This document shows positions 1 to 10,350 of a DNA stretch of 64,000 bases, piece by piece (position 1 is the stretch's first letter; each line of letters opens with the position of its first letter). The stretch covers positions 2,199,501 to 2,263,500 of the forward strand of contig NC_088325.1 of assembly GCF_910592395.1 (NCBI RefSeq). Reading direction: 5' to 3'. Position numbers and translations under genes: made by a program. Origin of the DNA: Lineus longissimus (lineage: Eukaryota > Nemertea > Pilidiophora > Heteronemertea > Lineidae). The notes under the pieces are model-generated. The model did not search any database. It had not been told where the DNA came from and was given only the letters and a program-made list of their open reading frames with translations.

Positions 1-332
1 CCCTTTAATGGACATGTCTCGAATCTTATGCATTCTTTAGGGAAGGTGAATCACTAGGCTTCCCAAGCCAACAAGCTTGGGAATTCTTCTTCTTATCTTC
101 AATATTGTGATCATTATTATACATTATTACGATACATTGTATATAATCCTTACAGGCACCAACGCAGTATACCAACATGCCATCTATAATTGGTAGGTGT
201 AACCACAACTCTCAAGTGTCTGTGGTCTGATGGTCTGTTTTGATATCGTCATTATGATCGCTCCGCCTGTTCGCGTGGTGGCGTGGTGGTCGCGTGGTGC
301 CCGTGGTGGCGTGGTGCAAATACCGCCTGCCG

Positions 333-379
333 TAAATCCGATTGTCTCAGCCAATATACGTCGATGGTTCATTCGACTA
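333..379. repeat. 47-bp segment shared with 12358-12404
   Basis: Matches 12358-12404 in the same orientation with one mismatch. It lies about 75 bp upstream of the first ATG of the RNase H-fusion gene. The second copy lies about 155 bp beyond the first ATG of ZNF-A. It may be a promoter-proximal or 5'UTR element, or a fragment of a dispersed repeat. Confidence 0.6.
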
Positions 380-453
380 GTTGAGACCCGAGTTCATTCA
401 GCTTTGGTCCTTCATATGTATCGCTCTTATATAATTGCAGTTTATAAACGAAA

Positions 454-558
454 ATGACTACACTAACAAAAGAGCAAGATGAAGATGGTGAAGATGTGGA
501 AAGCAACATAATTGAGGCCAATGAACATTGGGCTCTCGAAGATAGAACCTCACAGCAG
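454..558 (+). CDS. RNase H-fusion gene, exon 1 (coding part)
   Basis: Starts at ATG 454 (MTTLTKEQDEDGEDVE...), 35 codons, donor CAG|GTAAAAG. An acceptor-like TTGCAG ends at 440, so the transcript probably has an upstream noncoding exon. Confidence 0.55.
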
Positions 559-2919
559 GTAAAAGTTTTCTAGAATAATTAACAAACAGATAAAGAAAAA
601 GGCATTTGCAAGATTGCTAAATAGCACAAAGAAAAAGTCAAATCCTATAACATCCAATAGATTCAAATACGTCGTCAACAATTCCGAATGCAGAAGAAGA
701 AGGAAAATCACTAGCTGCAAGATTGCATGCCATAGGCTATTTTGGTATTGTAATCTGCAGCTCAAGCTACTACTTTTCTCAAGCTAAAAACAAACTCAAA
801 TGAACATGACAATGGACAACTCCTCAGCTTGCTTTGACCTTTCAAAATGATAAATGACAGCTTATCTCACCAAGGAGAAATTATTCCTGTATGAAGACTT
901 GACAGAGACAGGTTGGAAATTTGAGGGTCTTTTCAGTCATAAAAAAATCACCATCACCATTTGAGGATTTTTGGTAATAAATAGAAAGCGAGCCAAATGA
1001 TGGCATGAGTCTTTTATTTTAGGCTGAGCCATTATCGGTCAATGGAGATGGACACATTGATAAACTAGCTCGGCGCCCTGTTCCGAAGAAGGAGGACACC
1101 AGTACTGGTATGTAATCCACAAGTATTTAATAACCTGACTTCGTCAGTATTTTACAATTGTTTTTTATTATAAGATCACTGTTATCATCCTACGTACCTG
1201 TAAAATTAGGAGTGAATTACTTCTTTTAATCAAACATCACATATTGTAACTCTTCGACAGACTTCACAAGATAGCATTCAACCTTCGCAGCGGACAGAAA
1301 ATGGAGAAAACAGCTGGGTTTGTTATTTTGATTCAACATTATTTCTTTCAGGTCCGAGACCTTCTGATGTGCCCCCAACAGAGAACAGGGAGGATGATCA
1401 GCATGACCATAGTCCATGGGAGAAGAACTCACAGGATTCCGAATCGGATTGGGGTCACAGCATCACTCGTGAGCCTAGCACCAATAACAATCTCATTTCC
1501 GAAACCAAGGAAGCCCCAAATGATCATGACCTTGTAAATCAACATAAAGATTCACAAGATGGAAGCACACCTCAGGTAAATATATCATACCAAATCAATC
1601 TCTTGCTGTAAAATCACATGACCTATCTTAGTTCTTGAGGGCCACTAATGACTGTTACCACTTTTCTCAAGTTCGTAACAAAGCTAAATGCAAGTGAAAA
1701 AGGCAGGGGATGGCGGGCATTAGGTAAATATATCTCAACAGTCTTACTTCATGAGCGCATGTCCTAAGCTACATAGCACAGTTATGCACAGCTCCTGTTA
1801 CCACTTTCTCGAGCTTGTTAAGTTGAACTGCCGTTTAAATCGTACTTTTATCAAAGCATTCTATCATACATAAGTACTCGCCTGGACTTTGGTCAACATT
1901 TTCGCTCCACCTTCGTCGTTTTGGTAAGACAACCAATACCTCCAGCTCGGTATCAATTCCTTGAGCATAAACTGACAGATAGAGTGACCTTTATCATAAT
2001 TACACAATTGCAGATCAGTGAAGCAGGTCGACATCAACAACAGAAATCAGTTGACTTGCCCGAAGAGTCTGATGGGGACAACATGTTACTCTCCATTCAG
2101 GTCAAAGATGAGGAGATATTATCATCTAAATCTTCGGCTTCTGTGGACAGAATGCCACAGGTAAATATATCAAATCAACCACTTCCTGAAAGATTGCACA
2201 CTGTAAGCGTAAGCTGTTTTCAGTATTGTAATGTGCAGCTCTCACTAACAACACTTTTCTCAAGCTCAAAACAAAGCTTAACGCTAGTGACAATGGAAAT
2301 CTCTCCCAACTTGGCTTAATTGACCCCCCTGCCCCTTTAACTGTCGCCAGAAAGCAGCTAGGAACTTTTATATGCATCCCCAAAATCACAATGTTTTCAA
2401 ATTTTGCCACCTGTTGGTAAGGGCAAAATATGCTAGTGACAGGCTTCCGAAAGTAAGAGGTCACTCTCAACTGGCAACTGTAAAGGTTGTATTCAGTTGA
2501 CATGGAAGCAAATAAGCCCCAAAAAAACACACTAAATGGAATTAAGCAAATTATTTTTGTTGTTTCAGGAAGGAAATGGCCAGTGTCCGGAGAAGCGCAC
2601 TAGGGGCTTGAAAAAGAAACGAAGCCAAACAAAACCATCGTGGGTCAAAAGTAAATCTCGTAATGCGGATCACGTAAAAACAGAAATGATAAGGAGAAAA
2701 GATGTAGAGAAAAATCCTTTTTTTCTAGCACTCAAAATTGGGGCATTCAAAAACGCATTCGATGTCATCATCGGCACTGATGGCTCTTATAAAGAAGGAG
2801 TCATTGCCTGGGGAGGCGGAATGTGGAGGTACAAAAAATGGCCCCTCAAATGGTCAGGAGCCTGTTATGGTGACACCTCTGCAGAAGCAGAGATAAGAGG
2901 TTTTGAAGAAGCCCTCTAA
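454..2919 (+). CDS. Five-exon gene of unknown function ending in a truncated RNase H domain
   Basis: Exons 454-558, 1023-1107, 1352-1575, 2014-2160 and 2569-2919 join in frame (phases 0,0,1,0,0,0) to about 303 residues ending at TAA 2917-2919. The first four exons are acidic and Asp/Glu/Ser/Asn-rich, probably disordered. The last begins with a basic stretch (GLKKKRSQTK) and then an RNase H fold: GTDGSY (first Asp) and AEAEIRGFEEA (Glu). After the TAA the same frame continues to about 3170 with IITDV and AHCGIIYNEEADRLAG, the other expected acidic and His positions, so one stop cuts the domain in half. Each splice site is canonical. The upstream exons resemble a host gene; the RNase H part resembles that of non-LTR retrotransposons. 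It could be a captured domain in a living gene, or a pseudogene. I do not recognise the N-terminal part. Confidence 0.55.
1023..1107 (+). CDS. RNase H-fusion gene, exon 2
   Basis: Acceptor TTTTATTTTAG, donor ACTG|GTATGT. 28 codons plus one base (AEPLSVNGDGHIDKLARRPV...), phase 0 in, phase 1 out. Confidence 0.5.
1352..1575 (+). CDS. RNase H-fusion gene, exon 3
   Basis: Acceptor TTTCTTTCAG, donor CCTCAG|GTAAATAT. Encodes 74 codons rich in Asp, Asn, Ser and Glu (GPRPSDVPPTENREDDQHD...). Phase 1 in, phase 0 out. Confidence 0.55.
2014..2160 (+). CDS. RNase H-fusion gene, exon 4
   Basis: Acceptor ACAATTGCAG, donor CCACAG|GTAAATAT. 49 codons, phase 0 on both sides. The intron after it resembles the introns after exons 1 and 3, so exon-intron modules appear duplicated. 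Confidence 0.55.
2569..2919 (+). CDS. RNase H-fusion gene, exon 5 with first half of RNase H fold
   Basis: Acceptor TGTTGTTTCAG; phase 0. A basic linker is followed by VIIGTDGSYKEGVIAWGGG and TSAEAEIRGFEEAL, then TAA. The downstream same-frame segment 2920-3170 completes an RNase H domain with Asp (IITDV) and His/Asp (AHCGIIYNEEAD) motifs. Confidence 0.6.
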   Translation, partial: EGNGQCPEKRTRGLKKKRSQTKPSWVKSKSRNADHVKTEMIRRKDVEKNPFFLALKIGAFKNAFDVIIGTDGSYKEGVIAWGGGMWRYKKWPLKWSGACYGDTSAEAEIRGFEEAL

Positions 2920-3172
2920 TGTGCGGGGCTCAATTCAAAACCAAACGAATTGATCCTGATCATCACAGACGTCCTCCCTCTGGTTGAGAAAATGAGAAAG
3001 GGGTACATCGTGGAAGAGTGGGAGGAGTGGATAAGTAAATTGGTTGAGAGACTCACTGTTGCTTTTATGCCGGCACACTGTGGGATTATTTACAATGAAG
3101 AAGCGGATCGGCTAGCAGGAGAAGCCAGAAAGGAATTTGAAAAGAACATATCTTTCGAGCCCTTCATTCCAC
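2920..3172 (+). pseudogene. In-frame C-terminal half of the RNase H domain after the TAA
   Basis: Reads on in the frame of the upstream exon: NELILIITDVLPLVEKM, then FMPAHCGIIYNEEADRLAG, the third Asp and the His...Asp motif of RNase H. No frameshift separates it from the first half; the only lesion is the single TAA. Confidence 0.6.
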
Positions 3173-3195
3173 CGCCCCTCCTTACATCTCGAAGT

Positions 3196-4101
3196 TGGTT
3201 TCCTTCCGCAGGCCTGTCAGAGCACACCGCTCTGCGGGGGAGTATAAACTCAAGGTCCCCCGCCATTGAACGGTCTGTGGAGGGAGATTTTTTGGGGCTT
3301 CGGCCCCAAGGCTGTGGAATGAACTTCCTCTGTCCATCCGATCGACAGCTGACCTGGGCATCTTCAAGAAGGCATTGAAAACCTATATTTTTAAATTAGC
3401 CTATTTTTAAATCCATTTTTAAATTAGCTTATTTTTAAATCCGTTTTTAATCATGTGTGTTCCGATCCGTTCCAAATACGGGCGACTCATTCAGAAGCCG
3501 CGACGATTCGTCCATGATCAATACACCGCATGGCGGTATGTCCGAAACTAAGTACGCATGCGCACTTGCTATGAGTATTATGACGTCATCTACGGATATT
3601 ATATGTGACGTCATCCGTGACGCGAAGTTTGTGTTTATTGTTGGCCGCGGATTGCGCGTTTCTTTATTGTTTAGACGTTACGACGTTTTGACGTCGCAAC
3701 AAGAAAACACTTGAACAACATGGCGAATCTTTAACGCAAGAACATCCTGCGCCGCCTAACCGCATTATACCGCATTTTCCGCTTAATTATAAAGCTAGCA
3801 CGCGAGGCCTTTACGTGAGTAATGTGTAATGTGTAATGTTTAATGTGTATATAATGTCAATTAAATGATTTGTGAATTGTATTCTTTTTTTACTATATCC
3901 GCCACGTATAGTTGTTTTTTTGTCCTCCGCCGGCTACGGGCTGCGACAATGTGGTCCTAAATTGTTTTATTGTTTTATTGCTCTATTTAGTACTTTGAGC
4001 ACATTGTTTCTTAGATTGTAAGGTGCCTTTGAGCAATTTGTTGATAAAGCATTAAAGGCACCTAAAAATATGTTTTGATAATAATAATAATAATAATAAT
4101 A
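3196..4101 (+). mobile_element. 3' end of a non-LTR retrotransposon (LINE), possibly interrupted
   Basis: The frame ending at TAA 3408-3410 encodes SAPRLWNELPLSIR and LGIFKKALKTYIFKL, the C-terminus typical of CR1/Jockey/L2-like reverse transcriptase ORFs. A characteristic 3' tail (TTGTAAGGTGCCTTTGAGCA, then GCATTAAAGGCACC) ends in a TAA microsatellite at 4080-4101. The CpG-rich piece 3457-3830 between them may be foreign to the LINE. Confidence 0.6.
3457..3830 (+). promoter_or_regulatory. CpG-rich, CRE/NRF1-like candidate promoter
   Basis: CpG density is clearly higher than around it. It contains two full CRE palindromes (TGACGTCA, around 3581 and 3607), an NRF1-like GCATGCGCA at about 3551, an AACATGGCGA motif near 3717 and a donor-like ACGTGAGT near 3814. 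These fit the first noncoding exon of a plus-strand transcript, but no downstream gene is clear. LINE-internal sequence is the alternative. Confidence 0.3.
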
Positions 4102-4133
4102 ACCTAAAGGATTATTCTTACCAATCTGTAAAC

Positions 4134-4358
4134 ATGGACTCCGATTATGATCTTGATGATCTTCTGAGGGGTACCATGCAAGCCATGGGATTGGGAATTG
4201 ATTGTGAGGCACAGAAGTGGGAAAAAGATCTGGACAAGAAATGCTGCACACTAAAAGTAAAAGTTCTGGTAGACGGCAGTTTAAAATTTCATTTCATTAG
4301 AAGACGTAGCATAGCGCAAACCAGAATCTCTGTTAAATTTTATATAAAACCTGGTTGA
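4134..4358 (+). CDS. Small hypothetical ORF (74 aa)
   Basis: MDSDYDLDDLLRGTMQAMGLG..., acidic start and basic end, followed by AATAAA near 4394. I do not recognise it. It could be a terminal exon of a transcript starting at 3.5-3.8 kb, or chance. Confidence 0.2.
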   Translation: MDSDYDLDDLLRGTMQAMGLGIDCEAQKWEKDLDKKCCTLKVKVLVDGSLKFHFIRRRSIAQTRISVKFYIKPG

Positions 4359-4359
4359 T

Positions 4360-4660
4360 CTCTGGATTCTGTATCTCTTTGAAAAAGTGTCAAATAAACG
4401 AAACGTCGAGAATACGTAGATCGTTGCTTGTGTTTTATTCACTAAAATCAATTAGGGAGAGGATTTAACATTGGAACCGGGAAACTTGGTGTTCTTTAGA
4501 CTTCTTCCTTGATGCAGTGGAAACTCCAGATTGGGTAAAAGGTTACTTTGAAAGCGACTCTTTTTATAAAACGGGTGGCTGTATTAAAATAACGACAACA
4601 ACAACCTTACAGTACACATAATACACTGGAGGACAGACACCCAAGAAAAATAACATCTCG
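4360..4660. other. Nothing recognised
   Basis: Unique-looking sequence between the small ORF and the 76-bp minisatellite; no convincing ORF, splice pair or repeat. Confidence 0.4.
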
Positions 4661-4665
4661 AGCAT

Positions 4666-5246
4666 TCATCAGAGTCTTCTGTCACCTCTGAATGCAAGTG
4701 TCCTATACTGTCTTCTGTCTCCTCCCAACATCTCAAGCCATCACGGAACGTCTTCTGTCGCCTCTGAATGAGAATGTCCTATACTGTCTCCTGTCACCTC
4801 CCAACATCTCAAGCCATCACCAAACGTCTTCTGTCGCCTCTGAATGTGAATGTCCTATACTGTCTTCTGTCTCCTCCCAACATCTCAAGCCTTCACCAAA
4901 CGTCTTCTGTCGCCTCTGAATGAGAATGTCCTATACTGTCTCCTGTCTCCTCCCAACATCTCAAGCCATCACCAAACGTCTTCTGTCGCCTCTGAATGTG
5001 AATGCCCTATACTGTCTTCTGTCTCCTTCCAACATCTCAAGCCATCACCAAACGTCTTCTGTCGCCTCTGAATGTGAATGTCCTATACTGTCTTCTGTCT
5101 CCTCCCAACATCTCAAGCCTCTGTCACTACTGACTGCAAATGTCCTATACTGTCTTCTGTCACCTCCTGACATCTCAAGCCTCTGTCCACTACTGAATGT
5201 GAATGTCCCCTACTGTCTTCTGTCACCTCCAAACATATCAAGCCAT
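4666..5246 (+). repeat. 76-bp minisatellite, about 7-8 units
   Basis: Unit contains CATCTCAAGCCATCACCAAA, CGTCTTCTGTCGCCTCTGAA and TGTCCTATACTGTC. Equivalent points recur every 76 bp (for example CCTCTGAATG at 4761 and 4837). Later units near 5110-5246 are more degenerate. Open reading frames across it are by-products of a period whose stops are rare. Confidence 0.9.
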
Positions 5247-5825
5247 ACTCCACGGGGCCGCCTTGTCTCATTCGGTCTGGTTATGACTGTCTCCGTCGGA
5301 GTAGCCAGCCCAATTTCGTAACAGGCTCATTAGACTTTACGTGTTGTCACTATTGTGGAGCAGCCAGCCCGATTCGGGTGTGACTACCTCATCTATCTTG
5401 CCGTCTCGGATTAATAGGGGTCTTGCAGGCTTGTTGAGGCCCATTTAGGCTTGGCCACTCCACCATGTCTCCAACACTGTGAGAGAGATGAGCGAGTCAC
5501 AGCGACAAGACAGATCTAGAATCGGACCTGGCTGCCCCACCGGCAAGCGACCACGGAGAGACAGATGAGACAGCCAAAATAGACAGAATCGACCCAGGAT
5601 TCGCATATTGGATCGGCGACTAGGTGGAACAGCCAGGCCATATTCGATATGGTTGTGACGGGCTTCTCTCCCTCTTCGTATTGGCAAGGTGGTTGAGAAG
5701 CCTGATTCTTTCTCACAATGTTGGCATGACGGTGGGGCAGGCAGGCCAGATTCGGGTCCTTCTCCCTCCCTGCCAGACGGTGGAGCAGTCGGGTCTGATT
5801 CTATGGGGCTGTGACTGTCTCATAT
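5247..5825. repeat. Degenerate tandem repeat
   Basis: Repeated variants of GTGGAGCAGCCAG, GATTCGGGT and GTGACT...CTCAT occur in both orientations. Units are too diverged to fix a period. No gene is seen. Confidence 0.45.
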
Positions 5826-5829
5826 AAAA

Positions 5830-7075
5830 CACTGCGTATCTGATTTGTCAAAGACGTCTCCTTTGAAGGAGACTGTCTTCATATCTGATCTGTTGAAGAC
5901 GTCTCTATTTGGAGGAGATTGTCTTCATATCTGATCTGTTGAAAACGTCTCTTTTTGGAGGAGTCTGTCTTCATATCGGATTTGTTGAAGACGTCTCTTT
6001 TTGGAGGAGACAGTCTTCATATCTGATCTGTCGAAGACGTCTCTTTTTGGAGGAGACTGTCTTCATATCTGATCTGTTGAAGACGTCTCTTTTGGGAGGA
6101 GACTGTCTTCATATCTGATCTGTCAAAGACGTCTCTTTTGGGAGGAGACAGTCTTCATATCTGATCTGTTGAAGACGTCTGTTTTTGGAGGAGACTGTCT
6201 TTATATCTGATCTGTTGAAGACGTCTCTTTTGGGAGGAGACTGTCTTCATATCTGATCTGTCAAAGACGTCCCTTTTTGGAGGAGACAGTCTTCATATCT
6301 GATCTGTGGAAGACGTCTGTTTTTGGAGGAGACTGTCTTCATATCTGATCTGTCAAAGACGTCTCTTTTTGGAGGAGACTGTCTTCATATCTGATCTGTC
6401 AAAGACGTCTCTTTTTGGAGGAGACTGTCTTCATATCTGATCTGTTGAAGACGTCCCTTTTTGGAGGAGACTGTCTTCATATCTGATCTGTTGAAGACGT
6501 CGCTTTTTGGAGGAGACTGTCTTCATATCTGATCTGTCAGACCTCTCTTTTTGGAGGAGACTGTCTTCATATCTGATCTGTCAGACCTCTCTTTTTGGAG
6601 GAGGCTGTCTTCATATCTGATCTGTCAAAGACGTCTCCTTTGGAGGAGACTGTCTTCATATCTGATCTGTCAAAGACGTCTCTTTTTGGAGGAGACTGTC
6701 TTCATATCTGATCTGTTGAAGACGTCTCTTTTTGGAGGAGACTGTCTTTATATCTGATCTGTCAAAGACGTCTCTTTTTGGAGGAGACTGTCTTCATATC
6801 TGATCTGTCAAAGACGTCTCTTTTTGGAGGAGACTGTCTTCATATCTGATCTGTCAAAGACGTCCCTTTTTGGAGGAGACAGTCTTCATATCTGATCTGT
6901 TGAAGACGTCTGTTTTTGGAGGAGACTGTCTTCATATCTGATCTGTTGAAGACGTCTCTTTTTGGAGGAGACAGTCTTTATATCTGATCTGTTGAAGACG
7001 TCTCCATTTGGAGAGGACCGACTTCATATCTGATCTGTCAAAGGCGTCTCCTTTAAGAGGAGACAGTCTTCCTAC
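5830..7075 (+). repeat. 46-bp hairpin minisatellite, about 27 units
   Basis: Unit about 46 bp: GACGTCTCTTTTTGGAGGAG, ACTGTCTTCATATCTGATCT, GTCAAA. GAAGACGTCTC and GAGACTGTCTTC within each unit are near-perfect inverted repeats around a TTTTTGGA loop, so every unit can fold into a hairpin. Variants GTTGAA/GTCAAA and GACTGTC/GACAGTC alternate irregularly; some units are 43 bp. Confidence 0.92.
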
Positions 7076-7164
7076 CCCACCCAGCCAAAGTACCACAAAA
7101 CAGCCATACCTTGGCAAATCTAGAATTTAATGCACAGAATAGCAAATATATTGAGGGGTGCGTA

Positions 7165-7320
7165 TAGTAGCACCTCGCTATTAAGGACACCCTCGGGACT
7201 GACATGTGCGATCCTTAATAGAGAGGTGTTCTGATTAGAGAGGTCAAAATGAATGGAAACAACCAATTTGGGACCAAAACTAGTGTCCTTAGAGGGTGTC
7301 CACTAAGGGAGGTTCCACTG
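7165..7320 (+). mobile_element. pogo-type MITE, copy 1
   Basis: Family consensus starts CAGTAGAACCTCTCTATTAA and ends AGGGAGGTTCCACTG, flanked by TA. This copy starts TAGTAGCACCTCGC and ends at GGTTCCACTG|TA. TA duplication and CAGT termini fit Tc1/mariner-pogo non-autonomous elements. Confidence 0.8.
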
Positions 7321-7471
7321 TACATGATTTTCAGTCAAAATATGTCTCCTGTTTTTTCAAGGTAGGATTTTCTCAAATGGTCATTCCTAACCCTGCAGTC
7401 ACTGAGCGAGACCCACAGAAAATGCTAAAGATTTGCATCAAAATCACAATTATATTGCTCAAAAGTAATTA

Positions 7472-7645
7472 CAGTAGAACCTCTCTATTAAGGACACCCT
7501 CGGGGCTGACAAATACTGTCCCTAAGAGGTGTCCTGATTACAGAGGTCGATTTGAATGGAAACATCCAATTTGGGTCCAAATTTAGTGTCCTTAATAGAG
7601 AGGGTTTCCTTAATAGAGAGGTGACCGCTATGAGAGGTTCTACTG
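7472..7645 (+). mobile_element. pogo-type MITE, copy 2
   Basis: Full-length, TA-flanked, CAGTAGAACC...GGTTCTACTG. Confidence 0.85.
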
Positions 7646-8182
7646 TACATTTGGTTATCTGTAAAAACAGCAGGGATTTCAAGTGTTTGCCGCTTTGTAG
7701 CAGCTGTTGGGAACTTGTAGTAGTGAGATCATTGCAGCTATTGCAGAGTGCATGTACTTTCTCTAACACCAATGTCTATATAAAAAGAAATGTACTGATC
7801 ACCCTGTTGAATCAGCAACAAGCACTTCGAGGGTTCCCACTTTGTAGAGTCAAGGTTAACCACCTCGTCGAGTCAAAGTCAACCACCTCTCCGAGTCGGA
7901 CTGAAGGCCACCTCTAAGGAAGGCCCACGTGTGGACTGTATATCATTGAGGCGAGGATATACCAGGCCAATCAAGGAGGCATGCTAATGTTTGATTCCTG
8001 GCTTTCGTGTTTTGAGCGAAAACAGTTTGGATGTAAGCTTTGAATTTTCCTCGACATGCTTTAAGAATGACGTTAGCCTCAACCCGAAGAGTTAGGAGAC
8101 CCTCGTAGAGGTTGTTGCTAATTTCCTGGGTGTCCATGCCTGGTTACTTCCTAAGCAATAGCGCGAAATCGACAAAATTGTC
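7646..8182. other. Intergenic, 3' flank of ZNF-A
   Basis: No gene seen. Contains short direct repeats of CGAGTCAAAGTCAACCACCT near 7856-7890. The 3'UTR of ZNF-A probably lies here. Confidence 0.4.
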
Positions 8183-10350
8183 TTAGCATTTATGAATTGT
8201 TAGTAGGTGTTGTTTCAACGTCACCTTCTGCTTGAATGTTTTTGAACATTTGCCGCACTTGAATAGACTTTCATTGACATTAGTGTGCTGGCGTTCGTGA
8301 CTTTTCATCGAGCTCTGCTGCGAAAATCGCGCATCGCAGTGGCTACATTTGAATGGTCTTTCGCCAGTGTGCGTACGCACGTGTTTGACGAGGTCCGATT
8401 TTAGTATGAACCGTTTCGCGCAGTGGTCGCACGCGAATCGTTTCGTTCCCGTGTGCCGTAACTCATGACTGTGACGTTGACCGAGATTCGTGAAGCACAC
8501 GTCACAGTGTCGACATTTGTACGGTTTCTCGCCCGTGTGCGTCCGCACGTGATCCCGCAGCGCCGGAGGCGAAGAGAACATCTTTCTGCAGTGTTCACAC
8601 CTGAACGGTGTTTCCTTAGCATGAATCGACAGCTGATGAGATGTCAGACCGCTCTTTTGCACAAACGACTTCCGACAGTTTTCGACTCCACACTTGTACG
8701 GTTTTTCTCCAGTGTGAATACGCTCGTGTATCTTAACGTAACCACGCTGACTGAAAGTCTTCGAGCAATATTGACACTGAAAAGGTAACTCGTTCGAATG
8801 TAAACACATATGTTTTTTCAAATTTGCTCTGACGCGAAATACTTTCCCACAATCGCCAAGATCACATACAAATTCCTTCTCATCGTTGTGGGTAGCCTCA
8901 TGTATCATCAAGCGCCGCGGGTTTGGAAATGTTAATGGGCAATTCTCGCATTTGTACGGGCGTTCCCAAGGCTTGACGGAATGCTTCGACTGATGCTCAT
9001 TCAAGAGGTTGGAGTTTTCGAACGACTGGTCACAGATTGCACAAGTGAAATTGTCACCCTTCTGTCTGCCCTTGACGTGCGTTAATTCGTGTTTCTTCAA
9101 ACCGCCCTTCTGCGCGTACTGCCAACCGCAGTGAAGACATTCGTACGGTTTCTCGCCCGTGTGAGTCATAATATGCATTTTCAGATGCGATTTATCGGCG
9201 AAAGATCGCGCGCAATATTCGCACATATGTTGCAATTCTAAGTGTCGCCGCTTCACATGCGATTTAAGAGTCGAGTTGGTCTTGAACCGAGCATCACATT
9301 CTTCACATTTGAAGAGCTTTTCATCACTATGAACATATGTGTGTTGCTTCAGCGCAAACTGCCCCAAAAAACCTTTATCACAAACCGAACATTTATACGG
9401 CCTTTCCTCGGAATGAATTCTCTCATGACCCTTCAACATTTGCGTCGTGTAAAAGCTTTTATCGCAAATCGCACACTTATAGTTTCGCTGGTGTGTGGAC
9501 TTGTGGGCAAGAAGAGCCGGATTACTGTCGAATTTCTCGCCGCAGAGATTACACCAGAAATACTTGGCAGCTTCCTCGGCAAATCTCTTCTCCTCTTTTT
9601 CTTTTCTCCGCTTAACATGCAGCAGATTTCTCGTCTTGGCATTCAGATCTCGGATTCGAGTTTGTAGTTCCTCTGTTGACAACAATTCTAACGAGTCGCC
9701 AAAATCGTGAGAAGTTTCCACGGAGGTCTGGGACCGACTAGTCCCTCTTTTTAAAGCCTCACAGCAGGCCTCACACCGATTCCCAATTTCTACACCCCCT
9801 GGCTTGAACGCACCAGCAGAATCCATTCTGTCGAACCAACGCGCACAATCAACGGACCGATATCCCAGCTTCCCTTTCACCAGGTGCTCAGGCAAACGCT
9901 TCAACACCGCTAAAGGACATTCGTCTTCAACCTCGTCCACAGGAATTCCGGCACAATAGGAATATTCCGCAGACAAATGCGACAACATTTTGTCGAATTC
10001 TTCAAAATCTATTCCGCCGATTCTGCCAACTTTCTCATGAACGGACTTTGAAATTAACGATTCCTCAACCTCTAACACTCGCAATTCAGCTCTCATTGAT
10101 TTAGCAAACAGGAGAACCTGTGCACCAGTTTTTGGACATTCGTTTCCGTAGACGTCTGCTTGACGACGCGTGATCTCCAGCGTTCCTTCATACTGCCGGT
10201 CACCCCAAGTCAATTTTCTGACCTGAAGGCTCGGGAACGCCGCCTTAACATGTGATGCAACTTTCTCGTATACGAGATCTCTGGCTGACCTATCATCCAC
10301 CATTTTCTTGACCGCCTTTAGGATATTAAGTGCCGATTTTTTTCGTTGAG
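8183..10350 (-). CDS. ZNF-A exon 2: N-terminal domain and all zinc fingers
   Basis: One uninterrupted exon. Fingers run from FWCNLCGEKFDSNPALLAH to FKCGKCSKTFKQKVTLKQH near the C-terminus. Two fingers have longer Cys spacings (FVCDLGDCGKVF, YKCGVENCRKSF). All Cys and His ligands are intact and there is no frameshift, in contrast to ZNF-B at 18.5-20.5 kb. Confidence 0.92.

Noticed and set aside
4692-5321. Long ORFs repeating SYTVFCLLPTSQAI
   Set aside because: Translation of the 76-bp minisatellite; three overlapping frames are open simply because the unit has few stops.
5909-6757. ORFs repeating ETVFISDLLKTSLFGG
   Set aside because: 46-bp minisatellite read through; no start context, no splice signals.
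7296-7917. ORFs encoding [13 protein letters not shown]-type peptides here and in about 15 other places
   Set aside because: Translation of the pogo-type MITE terminal repeats, not protein genes.
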